Positions 38,034-47,688 of a DNA stretch of 64,000 nt are shown in pieces. The stretch is from Nitrobacter vulgaris. GTDB taxonomy: Bacteria; Pseudomonadota; Alphaproteobacteria; Rhizobiales; Xanthobacteraceae. Below the pieces are notes generated by a model. It did not search any database and was not told where the DNA came from. It worked only from the letters and a program-made list of their open reading frames with translations. The stretch covers positions 186,001-250,000 of the forward strand of contig NZ_MWPQ01000049.1 of NCBI RefSeq assembly GCF_002028545.1, in the 5' to 3' direction. The stretch's first letter is position 1. Every line of letters starts with the position of its first letter. The translations under genes were made by a program, and so were the position numbers.

Positions 38034-38960
38034 TCACGAGCCGCCGCCCAGCATCCCCACATGAACCCACCATTGCGGGCGATCGAGCCGGATCGTCTGC
38101 GCGGCGTGATGTGCATCCGCCTCGTCGCTGAAGATCGCAAAGCACGTCGCGCCCGAGCCCGACATCCGTGACAGCCGCGCGCCGGTTGCCCGCAACCTCG
38201 CCAGCACCTCACCGATCACCGGCTGAATGCGGATCGCCGGTGCTTCGAGATCATTGGTACCGTCCGACAGCATAGTGAGCCAATCGTCCATCGGAGCACC
38301 GGCCTTTGGCCACACGATAGCCTCGATCACATCGTTGACGCCGACATTCAGTTCACCTTTGCGAAGGCCGAGTGCGGCGAAGATCTCCTTTGTGGCGACG
38401 GGAACGCGGGGGTTGACCAGGACAGCGGGCATCGCCGGCAGATCCAGCGGCAACAACGATTCGCCAACGCCCGTCATGACGCAGCTTGCCGAGCGGACAC
38501 AAACCGGCACGTCGGCGCCGGTCAGTCGCGCCGTCTCCAGCAATCGCGGATCGCCCATCGCAATGCCGTTGACCCTCGCCAGAAGCCGCAACGCCGCAGC
38601 CGCATCAGCTGATCCGCCGCCGATGCCGGCTGCGACCGGCAAATGCTTGTCCAGCGCGAAGGCGCCTACCTTCAGATTCGCGACCCGTTCGCTGAATAGC
38701 CGCGCCGCCTTAAGAATGAGATTATCGGCTGTCTGGCCGCACTCCTGCGCCCGCGGGCCGCCAGCAACCAGCGATAGATCCGCGCCCTGTGTCAGCGTGA
38801 GACGATCGACGCAGTCGGCAAATGCCACCACGCTTTCGAGATCGTGAAAACCGTCGGCGCGCCGGCCTACGACCCGCAGCGTCAGATTGACCTTGGCGCG
38901 CGCCGTCTCGCTCAGCGCCGGTGTGGCCGTTTCCAGATCCGTAGCGCCGGTGACGATCAT
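38034..38960 (-). CDS. ispE: 4-diphosphocytidyl-2-C-methyl-D-erythritol kinase IspE
   Basis: A GHMP-family kinase in the non-mevalonate isoprenoid pathway. 308 residues from ATG 38960; the longer frame to 39110 lacks family similarity. Motifs are ARAKVNLTLRVVGRRADGFH (about 21-40) and the ATP loop LPVAAGIGGGSADAAAAL (about 107-124), plus a C-terminal MSGSGATCFAIF. It converges with the polyprenyl synthase gene, both feeding isoprenoid supply. Confidence 0.94.
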   Translation of the reverse strand: MIVTGATDLETATPALSETARAKVNLTLRVVGRRADGFHDLESVVAFADCVDRLTLTQGADLSLVAGGPRAQECGQTADNLILKAARLFSERVANLKVGAFALDKHLPVAAGIGGGSADAAAALRLLARVNGIAMGDPRLLETARLTGADVPVCVRSASCVMTGVGESLLPLDLPAMPAVLVNPRVPVATKEIFAALGLRKGELNVGVNDVIEAIVWPKAGAPMDDWLTMLSDGTNDLEAPAIRIQPVIGEVLARLRATGARLSRMSGSGATCFAIFSDEADAHHAAQTIRLDRPQWWVHVGMLGGGS

Positions 38961-39090
38961 AGCGGATGTCAAATCCAAAAACGGCACATGAATCAAATGA
39001 TTTTTGCGATTGCGGCGGGCGTAGTTCGCGACGGAGGTGTAACTTTCGCAAGCGACGCCGCCACGACGGCCGGGGTGGCCACCGCCCTCC

Positions 39091-40872
39091 TTAGCCGCCC
39101 TTGCCGTCATCCTTCTTTTTGTCCGCCGAGGCGGCTGACGGAGTTTCGTCCGCCGGCAAGCCTTTTTCGATCTTCGCCTCGATTTTCGGTAACTCTTCGG
39201 CTTCCGGCTTCAGGTCGCGCGCGTGCGCCCACTGAAATCTTGCTTCCAGCGTCCGGCCGACGCGCCAGTAAGCGTCGCCAAGGTGATCGTTCACCGTCGG
39301 ATCCTCGGGCTTGAGGTTGATGGCGCGCTCCAGCGTCTTGACCGCCTCGTCGTAATTGCCGATGCGGTAATAGGCCCAGCCGAGGCTGTCGACGATATAG
39401 CCGTCGTCCGGCCGCTGATCGACGGCGTGCTTGATCATCTTCATGGCTTCATCGAGATTGAGGCCGCGGTCGATCCAGGAGTAACCGAGATAATTCAGCA
39501 CATGTGGCTGCTCGGGCTGAATTTCGAGCGCCTTCTTCATGTCGGCTTCCGCCTTGCCCCAGTTCTTTGACCGTTCTTCGCAGATACCGCGGAAATAGTA
39601 GTAGACCCAATTCGGCTTGCCCTTAGTCTCGGCGATGACGTCGATGCCTTTGCCGTAGGTCTTTGCGCAATCGGCAAACTTCTTGCGGCCCCGCTCGACG
39701 TTGCCGAGCGCCATGATGGCTTCCAGGTCGCTCGAATCCTGCTCCGTGACACCCCTGAGAATTTTGATCGCCTCGTCGCTGCGATCAACGGCATCGAGAT
39801 TGGTAGCAAGTTGAATCTGGGCATTGCGCTTCAGCGGGGAATCGACCGGTACACGCTGATAGACGCCGATCGCCATCTCCGGCTTCTTCACTGATTCATA
39901 GAGATCGGCGAGTGACAACAGCGCCATTGAATGATCGGGCGAGAGATAAAGTGCGAGCTGCAAATAGACCAGAGCCAGGTCCTCGCCGCCGCGCCGGGTC
40001 AAGGATGCGCCGATGCCGTAAAGGGCTTCGGCGGCGCCGGTTTGCGGCGAGCTGACGAGTTGCGGCAGCTTCTTGCCAGCCTTGATCTCTTTGATGCCTT
40101 CCTGAATCAACGGATGCCGCGCCAGCTTTTTGTCGAACGCCTCATACACGGCCAACGCCGCAGCGCCGTCCTTGTTGCGCGACAGCCACCGCGCATAGGC
40201 ATCGGCCACGCGGAGCGCCGAATCGTCGAGTTTGTAAGCGCGCTCGAGACGAGCGCCGGCTTCTTTGTTCCGGCCCGCAAGATCGAGCAACATCCCCGAA
40301 TGCAGATCCTTGAAGATCGGGTACCATTCCGGACCGGTCAGCGCGTCAATGTTGGCGACGGCCTGTTTAGTGTCGTCCGCGCCATAGTCGGCCCAGCCCG
40401 CCAGCAGAGTCGCCACGAGATCGGTGATCGGTCCTCGGATGGACTGTTTGATATTTTTTTGGGCGACCGCGTACTTCTTCAACTTCAGATTATGGACGCC
40501 GACAACCAGCCGCGCGACCCGGTTGGATTTATCGATAGCGAGAATGCGGTCGGCCAGCTTCACGGCGATGGCGATATCGCCTTCGGCCAGCGACGAAATG
40601 AACGCGCGATCCAGAAGCTCGTTGTTTTTTGGATCGGTACGCAACGCCGAACGATAGAACGTCGCCGCAGACATGGCGTCGCGCTCAACGCTGGCATGGC
40701 GCGCAGCGAGATAGCTGCCCGACGTCGTCATGGTGCGCAGATCCTTGGCACTCGGAAATTGCGCGGTTTCGGTCGGATGGTCCGGCGTCTGAGCCGCTAC
40801 CGGACCGGACGGAGCCAACAATGTCGCAGCAGCGACAATCATCGCCAGGCGATTGAGACGAATGGACAACAT
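39091..40872 (-). CDS. Exported tetratricopeptide repeat protein
   Basis: 593 residues from ATG 40872. A signal peptide (about 1-27, PSGPVAAQ) is followed by many TPR helices: for example SMALLSLADLYESVKKPEMA, VLNYLGYSWIDRGLNLDEAM, YIVDSLGWAYYRIGNYDEAV and PTVNDHLGDAYWRVGRTLEA. The C-terminus is Lys/Asp-rich (SADKKKDDGKGG). Such proteins scaffold envelope complexes; the partner is unknown. It lies 130 bases upstream of ispE. Confidence 0.9.
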   Translation of the reverse strand: MLSIRLNRLAMIVAAATLLAPSGPVAAQTPDHPTETAQFPSAKDLRTMTTSGSYLAARHASVERDAMSAATFYRSALRTDPKNNELLDRAFISSLAEGDIAIAVKLADRILAIDKSNRVARLVVGVHNLKLKKYAVAQKNIKQSIRGPITDLVATLLAGWADYGADDTKQAVANIDALTGPEWYPIFKDLHSGMLLDLAGRNKEAGARLERAYKLDDSALRVADAYARWLSRNKDGAAALAVYEAFDKKLARHPLIQEGIKEIKAGKKLPQLVSSPQTGAAEALYGIGASLTRRGGEDLALVYLQLALYLSPDHSMALLSLADLYESVKKPEMAIGVYQRVPVDSPLKRNAQIQLATNLDAVDRSDEAIKILRGVTEQDSSDLEAIMALGNVERGRKKFADCAKTYGKGIDVIAETKGKPNWVYYYFRGICEERSKNWGKAEADMKKALEIQPEQPHVLNYLGYSWIDRGLNLDEAMKMIKHAVDQRPDDGYIVDSLGWAYYRIGNYDEAVKTLERAINLKPEDPTVNDHLGDAYWRVGRTLEARFQWAHARDLKPEAEELPKIEAKIEKGLPADETPSAASADKKKDDGKGG

Positions 40873-41195
40873 CGGGATTCGCGTAGCTCCAGATTTCACG
40901 GCACGAACATCAGGGTTTTCAATATGCAACCCGGCCGGCACCATTGCATGATCCGCTTCTAACATTTGCGCCGCGTTTCAGCGAGTGTCTTTGCAAATGC
41001 GAATCAAGGAACGCTCGCAAGCCCGGATCGGGGCTGGATTGACATTTGTTGTCTGGTATTCACCACTGACCTCAACCAGCCGCGCGACAATGGCGCGTTT
41101 GACCTCCCGCGGCAAGGATCGGCGGCGACCCAACTGCTTGCATCGCCAAGTATGGCGTTATCAGGGCCGCGCTCATAATCGCAGGCATCCGCAGA
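40873..41195. other. Intergenic region between the TPR gene and etfQO
   Basis: 323 bases that contain the promoter of the TPR gene and the 3' flank of etfQO. I see no gene, repeat copy or strong hairpin. Confidence 0.5.
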
Positions 41196-42857
41196 TCACA
41201 TCGCCTCGTAGTTGGGTCCACCGCCCCCTTCGGGCGGCACCCAGGTGATGTTGCCATTTGGGTCTTTCACATCACAGGTCTTGCAGTGGACGCAGTTCTG
41301 CGCGTTGATCTGATAACGCACGGTCGAGCCTTCCTCCACCCATTCATAAACGCCGGCAGGACAATAACGGCTCGACGGACCGGCATACACGTCGTGTTCC
41401 GAGGTCTTCTGCAGGGTCATATCGGCGACCTTCAAATGAACCGGCTGATCCTCCTCGTGATTGGTGTTGGAGAGGAACACCGACGAAAGTTTGTCGAAGG
41501 TCAGTTTGCCGTCCGGCTTCGGATAGACGATCCGCACATGGGCTCTGGCTGGGTCGAGCGTCTGACCGTCCGGCTTTGCGTGCGGCCAAGTTCCCAACAA
41601 CGAGAAACCGAACAAAGTGTTGGTCCACATGTCAAGGCCGCCCAACGCCACCCCGGCGAGGGTGCCGAACTTCGACCATAACGGCTTGACGTTACGGACC
41701 TTGAATAGATCCCTGCCGACCGCGGAACCGCGCCAGGCATTCTCATATTCGGCGATCTCGTCGTTGGCGCGCCCGCTGCCGAGCGCCGCAGCGACGTGCT
41801 CCGCAGCCAGCATTCCGCTGCCCATTGCGTTGTGAACGCCCTTGATGCGCGGAACGTTAACGAATCCCGCCGCGCAGCCGATCAGCGCGCCGCCCGGAAA
41901 GGTTAGGCGCGGCACCGACTGGTAGCCGCCCTCGGTGATGGCGCGCGCACCGTAGGCGAGCCGTTTGCCGCCTTCGAACACGCTCCGGATCGCGGGATGG
42001 GTCTTGAACTGCTGGAACTCATCGAACGGTGACAGGTACGGATCGTCATAGTTGAGGTGAACCACGAATCCGACGGCGACGCGATCGTCGTCATAGTGAT
42101 AGAGAAACGAGCCGCCGCCGGTGGAATTGTTCAGCGGCCAACCGAATGAGTGCTGGATCAGCCCGTTGCGATGCCGGGCGGGGTCGACCTGCCAGACCTC
42201 CTTGAAGCCGATACCGAATTCTGGCGGTTCACTGGTCTTGTCGAGCGCAAATCTCGCATTCAACTGCTTCGACAAGCTGCCCCGGGCGCCTTCCGCGAAC
42301 AGCGTATACTTGCCGAGCAGTTCCATGCCGCGTGTGTAGGAACTCTTTCGCGAGCCGTCCCGTGCGACGCCCATGTCGCCGGTCGCAATGCCGCGCACCG
42401 CGCCATCGTCGTTGTAGAGCACTTCCGTTGCCGCGAAGCCGGGATAGATTTCGATACCGAGCGCTTCCGCTTTCCGCGCAAGCCAGCGGCAGACGTTGCC
42501 GAGCGAGCCGATGTAGCAGTGATGATTGTTCATCAGCGGCGGCATGAGGAAGCCGGGAAGCCGGATCGCGCTACCCCGCGTCATCCAATAGAACCGGTCG
42601 TCTTTGACCTGCGTCTTGAGGGGGCAATCGAGATCGTTCCGCCAGTCCGGCACCAGCTTGTCGAGCCCGGCAGGATCGATCACCGCGCCGGACAGGATAT
42701 GGGCGCCGACCTCCGACCCTTTTTCAACGATGACGATACTAAGATCGGAATCGAGCTGCTTGAGCCGGATCGCCGCCGACAGGCCGGATGGTCCCGCGCC
42801 AACGATAACGACATCGAAATCCATCGACTCGCGCGGTGGCAATTCGTCGCTGCTCAT
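41196..42857 (-). CDS. etfQO: Electron transfer flavoprotein-ubiquinone oxidoreductase
   Basis: Passes electrons from ETF (fatty- and amino-acid oxidation) to ubiquinone at the membrane. 553 residues from ATG 42857 (GGAAG upstream). FAD domain: DFDVVIVGAGPSGLSAAI near the N-terminus; ubiquinone/membrane region with PGGALIGCAAGFVNVPRIKG; C-terminal 4Fe-4S cluster motif with CPAGVYEW and NAQNCVHCKTCDVKDP. Family length about 550. It is divergent from the UDG gene. Confidence 0.95.
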   Translation of the reverse strand: MSSDELPPRESMDFDVVIVGAGPSGLSAAIRLKQLDSDLSIVIVEKGSEVGAHILSGAVIDPAGLDKLVPDWRNDLDCPLKTQVKDDRFYWMTRGSAIRLPGFLMPPLMNNHHCYIGSLGNVCRWLARKAEALGIEIYPGFAATEVLYNDDGAVRGIATGDMGVARDGSRKSSYTRGMELLGKYTLFAEGARGSLSKQLNARFALDKTSEPPEFGIGFKEVWQVDPARHRNGLIQHSFGWPLNNSTGGGSFLYHYDDDRVAVGFVVHLNYDDPYLSPFDEFQQFKTHPAIRSVFEGGKRLAYGARAITEGGYQSVPRLTFPGGALIGCAAGFVNVPRIKGVHNAMGSGMLAAEHVAAALGSGRANDEIAEYENAWRGSAVGRDLFKVRNVKPLWSKFGTLAGVALGGLDMWTNTLFGFSLLGTWPHAKPDGQTLDPARAHVRIVYPKPDGKLTFDKLSSVFLSNTNHEEDQPVHLKVADMTLQKTSEHDVYAGPSSRYCPAGVYEWVEEGSTVRYQINAQNCVHCKTCDVKDPNGNITWVPPEGGGGPNYEAM

Positions 42858-43011
42858 GTTCTGCTTCCGCAACCGGCGACCTTCGCGTTTGTAATGCTTC
42901 TGCGGCTTGTTGTTTCCGATTTTTTACTCGAGAACAACCAGGGAAAGCACCCGTCCTGCGTTCCACGCAGACCCCCTTGCAGGTTCGTGTCCGGCAAATC
43001 GTGGATCCCAC

Positions 43012-43866
43012 ATGACATCAGATCAAGCGACCACTGTGCGGGAACTCCTGACCTTCTATCTCGAAGCGGGGGTCGACTGTGCGCTGGGGGATGAACCGAT
43101 CGACCGCCTCTCCACGCCTGATCTGACACCTCCCGACCGGCCAGCCGCCGCTGAGGCGGGAACCGCTCCCGTCGCGGCACGGCAGCCGCCTCGCCAGACC
43201 GCCACGGCAGCACCTCGCGCCGGAATTGCCCCGCCGCCAGACATTGCGATCGAATCCGCGCGCGAGGCCGCCCGCACCGCCCCCTCACTCGACGCTCTGC
43301 GCGCCCTGCTCGAGAGCTTCGAGGGCTGCGCGCTGAAATTCACCGCTTCGCGACTGGTCTTCGCCGACGGCAACCCGCAGGCGCGGCTGATGTTCGTCGG
43401 CGAGGCGCCGGGGCGCGACGAGGACATCGAGGGCTTGCCGTTCGTCGGCCGTTCAGGGCAACTTCTCAACCGGATGATAGGGGCGATAGGCCTCAAGCGC
43501 AGCGACGTCTACATCGCCAACGTCATTCCATGGCGCCCGCCCGGCAACCGGACGCCGACGCCGCAGGAAACTCAGATTTGCCTGCCGTTCATCCGACGCC
43601 AGATCGAACTGGTGAACCCTGACGTTCTGGTCACCCTCGGCAATCCCTCAACGCAGACGCTCCTGCAAACCCGTGAGGGAATCATGAGAACCCGCGGCAA
43701 ATGGTTCGACTACGACACCGGTATGCGAACAATCCGTGCGATGGCGACGTTCCATCCGGCATACCTCCTGCGCTCACCGTCCTACAAGCGGATGGCGTGG
43801 CTGGACTTACGCGCCGTCGCCAGGGCACTGGAAGATAAGACGCCGGAGCAATCGGCATCCACCTGA
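43012..43866 (+). CDS. Uracil-DNA glycosylase (family-4-related, altered Fe-S ligands)
   Basis: A 284-residue enzyme that removes uracil from DNA. Motifs are MFVGEAPGRDEDIEGLPFVG (about 125-144), YIANVIPWRPPGNRTPTPQE and a C-terminal ATFHPAYLLRSP. In family 4 enzymes four cysteines bind a 4Fe-4S cluster; here the equivalent positions read Phe103, Cys106, Trp174, Cys190 (nt 43318, 43327, 43531, 43579), with the same spacings, so two ligands are lost. From memory, a Bradyrhizobium UDG of a distinct class has been described, which this may resemble. A low-complexity Pro/Ala N-terminus precedes the core. Confidence 0.9.
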   Translation: MTSDQATTVRELLTFYLEAGVDCALGDEPIDRLSTPDLTPPDRPAAAEAGTAPVAARQPPRQTATAAPRAGIAPPPDIAIESAREAARTAPSLDALRALLESFEGCALKFTASRLVFADGNPQARLMFVGEAPGRDEDIEGLPFVGRSGQLLNRMIGAIGLKRSDVYIANVIPWRPPGNRTPTPQETQICLPFIRRQIELVNPDVLVTLGNPSTQTLLQTREGIMRTRGKWFDYDTGMRTIRAMATFHPAYLLRSPSYKRMAWLDLRAVARALEDKTPEQSAST

Positions 43867-43875
43867 AGGAAGGCG

Positions 43876-45381
43876 TCACAGCGCTTTCGGCCGGACGATG
43901 GCCCAACCGATCCGCAATAAAGGCAGCCGGCCGTTGACGAGACGCCCAAACGTGCGCGGAATCTCCGGCACAATGCCCGGAAACCGCTTGGCAATGGCTT
44001 CGGGCGGCGTACCCGCGGTGTCGGACGCTCGCCAGACCACGACCCCGCCGAGTTCGGTGAACTTTGCCGACGTTATCCACGGCGTGCGCTCGGGACTCGC
44101 ATCGAGCAGGAGATGGGGTCGCGAGGGACCGAGCGCGACGAGGGCCGCAAGCAGCGGATCGCCCGCGACAGCCGGCAGCGGGCGATTGGTGCGACGCTCG
44201 AAATTCTCGCCAAAGAAAGTGCCGATGGCAGATGCCGGGATAGATGTCGCAACCTCGGTGTTGGCGAACCACGGCTGAACAATGACAGTCGCAATCACAG
44301 CCAGCGCCGGAGCCACGACGGCGGCGAGCCACGCCACGCGAAGTACACGCAGACGGCGTAGATGGATGAGATCGCCGGAAAGCAGGACAACCGCCAGACC
44401 AGACATCGACAGCGCAATCGGTGCGCCTCCGATGACGTGATCGACCCCGAACAGGGCCGCCACCAGACTTCCGCCGAGGGCCGGCGCGAGGGCGAAGGCA
44501 TAGACGAATGTCTGCGCCAACGGATCCACTGGCGGCCGCACGATCACCGGCGCGTCCTCAGGCTTCCGATTGACGAAACTGGAATTGAGGACAACCAGCA
44601 GCAAAAGGCCAGCCGTCGCGAACACGAGCGCGAGGAGCAGTTCGCTCCAGCGCAACAGCCGCAAATGCAGTTCGAAAATATCGGGCCAAGGCGGCGCGCC
44701 GAGTGCATCCGCGCGCACCAGCCAGATCAGGTAGGGCAACGCGAGCACCGCGATCACCAGCAGCGCAAACAGCGGATCGACCGAACCCAGGGCATTTCGG
44801 CCCCGCTCCGTCGCCAAGGCGAACACGGTGAGGGCCAGCAACAATCCGGCGGCAGCCGGCGTGGTCAGCAGCAGCAGACCGGCTTCGATCGATAGCGCGA
44901 ACCATGCATTGCGGCCCTGCCCGACAATCCGCCACCCATGCAGCAACAACAGCGACCACAGCGGCAGAGCGAGCACCGACGGACCGAACGTCAGGCCGGG
45001 CGCCCCGTACGCGGTGACCGTCACAGTCAGCAAAACCGCCAGAACAGCCTGCTGGCTACCGACGATAGTCCGGGCCAGTTCGAACAGAACCCGGAATGCA
45101 ACGATGAAGCAAAGCTGCGACAACAAGTAGACGCCGAAAATGTGGTTGCCGGCTGCGCGATAGGCGATGTCCGCGAGCCAGAACGCGAGAGGCGGTCCGA
45201 GATCCGTTCCGACCAGATATTCCCGGCCAAACGCCAGCGCAGTCGCAAGATCACCTGGCGGAGCCGGATACAGCAGCAAGGGCACCAACAGCCACATCGC
45301 TGCCTGAAACAGCACCACGATCCAGAATACCAAAAGCGGTCTGGCGCGGATCAGTTCGACGACCAGCGATGTGAAGCGCAT
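43876..45381 (-). CDS. Multi-pass membrane protein, GT39/ArnT-like glycosyltransferase
   Basis: 501 residues with about 10-12 hydrophobic helices and a soluble C-terminal part (about 385-500). The N-terminal loop LYPAPPGDLATALAFGREYL and PPLAFWLADIAYRAAG correspond to the catalytic-Asp loop of GT-C enzymes, with a PPLAFWL motif reminiscent of GT39 family (HPPL-type). Likely transfers a sugar from a lipid carrier to an envelope target; substrate unknown. It faces the UDG gene tail-to-tail. Confidence 0.75.
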   Translation of the reverse strand: MRFTSLVVELIRARPLLVFWIVVLFQAAMWLLVPLLLYPAPPGDLATALAFGREYLVGTDLGPPLAFWLADIAYRAAGNHIFGVYLLSQLCFIVAFRVLFELARTIVGSQQAVLAVLLTVTVTAYGAPGLTFGPSVLALPLWSLLLLHGWRIVGQGRNAWFALSIEAGLLLLTTPAAAGLLLALTVFALATERGRNALGSVDPLFALLVIAVLALPYLIWLVRADALGAPPWPDIFELHLRLLRWSELLLALVFATAGLLLLVVLNSSFVNRKPEDAPVIVRPPVDPLAQTFVYAFALAPALGGSLVAALFGVDHVIGGAPIALSMSGLAVVLLSGDLIHLRRLRVLRVAWLAAVVAPALAVIATVIVQPWFANTEVATSIPASAIGTFFGENFERRTNRPLPAVAGDPLLAALVALGPSRPHLLLDASPERTPWITSAKFTELGGVVVWRASDTAGTPPEAIAKRFPGIVPEIPRTFGRLVNGRLPLLRIGWAIVRPKAL

Positions 45382-45418
45382 GAAGGACCTGATGGCGGCG
45401 GGTCTTGCGGAGTTCTTA

Positions 45419-45515
45419 GAGCATGATCCCGAAAAGTGGAAACCGGTTTTCGGATAAGATCATGCTCGATCAAAAAGTTAAGGCCAGAGTCCGATTCAAC
45501 ACAGTTGAACCGGGC
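45419..45515. repeat. Composite dispersed repeat, family R2 (reverse orientation)
   Basis: GAGCATGATC...GATCATGCTC (45419-45467) is the reverse-oriented counterpart of 1746-1794, with the same core (CCGAAAAGTGGAAACCGG). It is followed by GATTCAAC ACA GTTGAA, the second palindrome of the 1621-1794 element. It lies between the membrane protein gene and rnhB. Confidence 0.82.
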
Positions 45516-45603
45516 TCCGAAGTGCGCGGGAGGGAGGCGGCTGCGAGTGATACGGCGCATGAACCGGCGAAGCAACCAGCCTGCCAGGTCAGATCTTACC
45601 AGG

Positions 45604-46335
45604 TCAGATTGCCGCCTCGACCGCTCCTCGGGTCGACGTTTCGCTCGCGGAGACGCTTTCCCCGGTGGGCGAAGCACGGTGACGTTCGCGCGCCGCAGCA
45701 ACCGGCGCAAAGAAGCTGCGATGATGAGGGCTTGGCCCGAGACGGCCGAGCGCTTCGAGATGCCCGGGGACCGCGTAACCCTTATGTGTCTCGAAGCCGT
45801 AGCCGGGGCAGTCCTGCGCCAGCTTGCACATCAGCCGGTCGCGCGTGACCTTGGCAACGATCGAGGCGGCGGCAATCGACAGCACGAGCCCGTCGCCGCC
45901 GATCACCGGCTCGCACTCGCAGGCGATCTCGATTCTGTCGCGACCATCGACGAAGACGTGCTTCGGCGTGTCCGGCAACGCATGGACCGCGCGCGCGAGC
46001 GCCCACAACGATGCGCGCAAGATATTGTCGCGGTCGATCCGTGCGATCGGCGCGCAGGCCACCGCGAAAGATGCGGTCGCCACAATTTCCTCGAACAGCT
46101 CCTCGCGGCGCGCAGCGGTCAAACGTTTGGAATCATCGATGCCTTTGGGAATACGCTTCGGATCCAGCACGACCGCGGCGGCAACCACCGGTCCTGCCAA
46201 TGGCCCGCGCCCGACCTCGTCGCAACCCGCGACCGGCCAAACGCCACGCTGCATCAGCCCACGCTCGCGCCGGAAGCTCGGCTGCGCGACGGCCGGCGAT
46301 TTCCCTGGCTGGTCCCTGGATCGACCCCGAATCAT
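45604..46335 (-). CDS. rnhB: Ribonuclease HII
   Basis: Cleaves RNA in RNA/DNA hybrids, including single ribonucleotides misincorporated in DNA. 243 residues. The acidic active site is [20 protein letters not shown] (Asp-Glu of DEVGRG, about 38-44) with later [18 protein letters not shown] and [18 protein letters not shown]. The N-terminal 30 residues are basic and non-conserved, so the true start may be the second Met ([10 protein letters not shown]). Confidence 0.95.
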   Translation of the reverse strand: MIRGRSRDQPGKSPAVAQPSFRRERGLMQRGVWPVAGCDEVGRGPLAGPVVAAAVVLDPKRIPKGIDDSKRLTAARREELFEEIVATASFAVACAPIARIDRDNILRASLWALARAVHALPDTPKHVFVDGRDRIEIACECEPVIGGDGLVLSIAAASIVAKVTRDRLMCKLAQDCPGYGFETHKGYAVPGHLEALGRLGPSPHHRSFFAPVAAARERHRASPTGESVSASETSTRGAVEAAI

Positions 46336-46461
46336 TCGGAGATAGTGCGGGTGGGGAAACCCGGAGACAATGCCGAAACGGATTTATGCCCGCTCTCCTG
46401 AAGCGTCTTTCAAGTCAAAATGGCTACCGGTTTGCTCGTCCCGCAACGGCCTCAGCTCTGC

Positions 46462-47622
46462 TCAGAACAGGCTCAACTGCTGTCCGCTGTTGCATTTCGG
46501 CTTGGCGAAATGGTCCATCGTCAGCTTTGAGCGCTTCTTATTGAGCCCAAGTTTCTCGCAAGCGATCTCGAAGCGGCGGCCGATCATCCAAGCGATCGGT
46601 CCCGCGCCCTTCATCCGTGTACCCCATTGTGAATCGTAATCGCGGCCATTGCGCATATCGCGGATCAGCGTGAACACATGACGGTAGCGATCCGGATAGC
46701 TCGCCATGAGCCATTCGCGGAACAGGTCGCGCACTTCCCGCGGAAGGCGCAGCAGCACATAGTTGGCTTCCCTGACGCCGGCATATGCAGCAGCATCGAG
46801 AATCCGCTCGATCTCGCAGTCATTCAGCGCCGGAATTACGGGGGCCACCATCACCGTGGTCGGAATGCCCGCTTCCGACAGTTTGCGCAGTGCTTCCAGT
46901 CGCCTCATTGGCGTCGATGCCCGCGGCTCCATCGAGCGCGCGAGCCGGGAATCGAGCGACGTCACGGAAATCGCTACCTTGGCGAGATTGCGCTTCGCCA
47001 TTCGCGCAAGGATATCGATGTCGCGTGTCACCAACGCCGATTTCGTGACGATACCGACCGGATGCGAGGCGCGCTCGAGCACTTCGAGAATGCCGCGCAT
47101 GATTTTCCGGTCACGCTCGATCGGCTGATAGGGATCGGTGTTGGTTCCGATCGCGATCATCTTCGGCTCGTAGCCCTCCGCGGCCAGTTCCTTCTCCAGC
47201 AATGCCGGTGCGTCCGGCTTCGCGAACAGCTTCGATTCGAAATCCAGCCCCGGCGACAGGCCAAGATAAGCGTGGGTCGGCCTTGCGAAACAATAGACGC
47301 AGCCGTGCTCGCAGCCCCGATAAGGGTTGATCGAGCGGTCGAAACTGATGTCAGGCGAGTCGTTGCGGGTGATGACTTTCCGCGCGGCGTCAACAGCAAC
47401 CGTGGTTTTGAACGGCGGCAGATCGTCGAGGCTCTGCCAGCCATCGTCGAACGCCGTTCGCGCCTCCGTCTCGTATCGACCGCTGACGTTGGATTGCGCG
47501 CCGCGCCCCCTCCGCCGCTCATGATCGATTGCGACCTCAATCTCGGCAAAGGGCGAGGCGGCCGCCGATGCGGGGGGCGGCGTGACTGGCGGATACCTGC
47601 GGGCGAGAGAGGCGCTGCTCAT
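46462..47622 (-). CDS. Radical SAM protein of the PA0069/SplB-like family
   Basis: 386 residues. The radical SAM cluster motif is YRGCEHGCVYCFARP (Cys104, Cys108, Cys111; CxxxCxxC), followed by a TIM-barrel-like core with AIGTNTDPYQPIERDRKIM, GIVTKSALVTRDIDILARM and VAISVTSLD. Relatives of this family resemble spore photoproduct lyase, and DNA repair is the usual guess. Supporting this, the gene starts 24 bases from an alphaproteobacterial LexA box, so it is probably SOS-induced. Substrate unknown. Confidence 0.9.
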   Translation of the reverse strand: MSSASLARRYPPVTPPPASAAASPFAEIEVAIDHERRRGRGAQSNVSGRYETEARTAFDDGWQSLDDLPPFKTTVAVDAARKVITRNDSPDISFDRSINPYRGCEHGCVYCFARPTHAYLGLSPGLDFESKLFAKPDAPALLEKELAAEGYEPKMIAIGTNTDPYQPIERDRKIMRGILEVLERASHPVGIVTKSALVTRDIDILARMAKRNLAKVAISVTSLDSRLARSMEPRASTPMRRLEALRKLSEAGIPTTVMVAPVIPALNDCEIERILDAAAYAGVREANYVLLRLPREVRDLFREWLMASYPDRYRHVFTLIRDMRNGRDYDSQWGTRMKGAGPIAWMIGRRFEIACEKLGLNKKRSKLTMDHFAKPKCNSGQQLSLF

Positions 47623-47645
47623 AATGAGAACATAGCACCAAATCG

Positions 47646-47660
47646 GAACAAATCAAGAAC
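47646..47660 (-). promoter_or_regulatory. LexA box (GTTC-N7-GTTC) before the radical SAM gene
   Basis: GAAC-AAATCAA-GAAC on the plus strand reads GTTC-TTGATTT-GTTC on the gene's strand: exactly the direct-repeat LexA recognition pattern known for alphaproteobacteria. It is 24-38 bases upstream of the ATG. Further GAAC (47628-47631) and GTTC (47666-47669) lie nearby. The site is seen directly; LexA regulation is inferred. Confidence 0.75.
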
Positions 47661-47688
47661 ATAATGTTCTGCCCCAATCAATCAGCTA

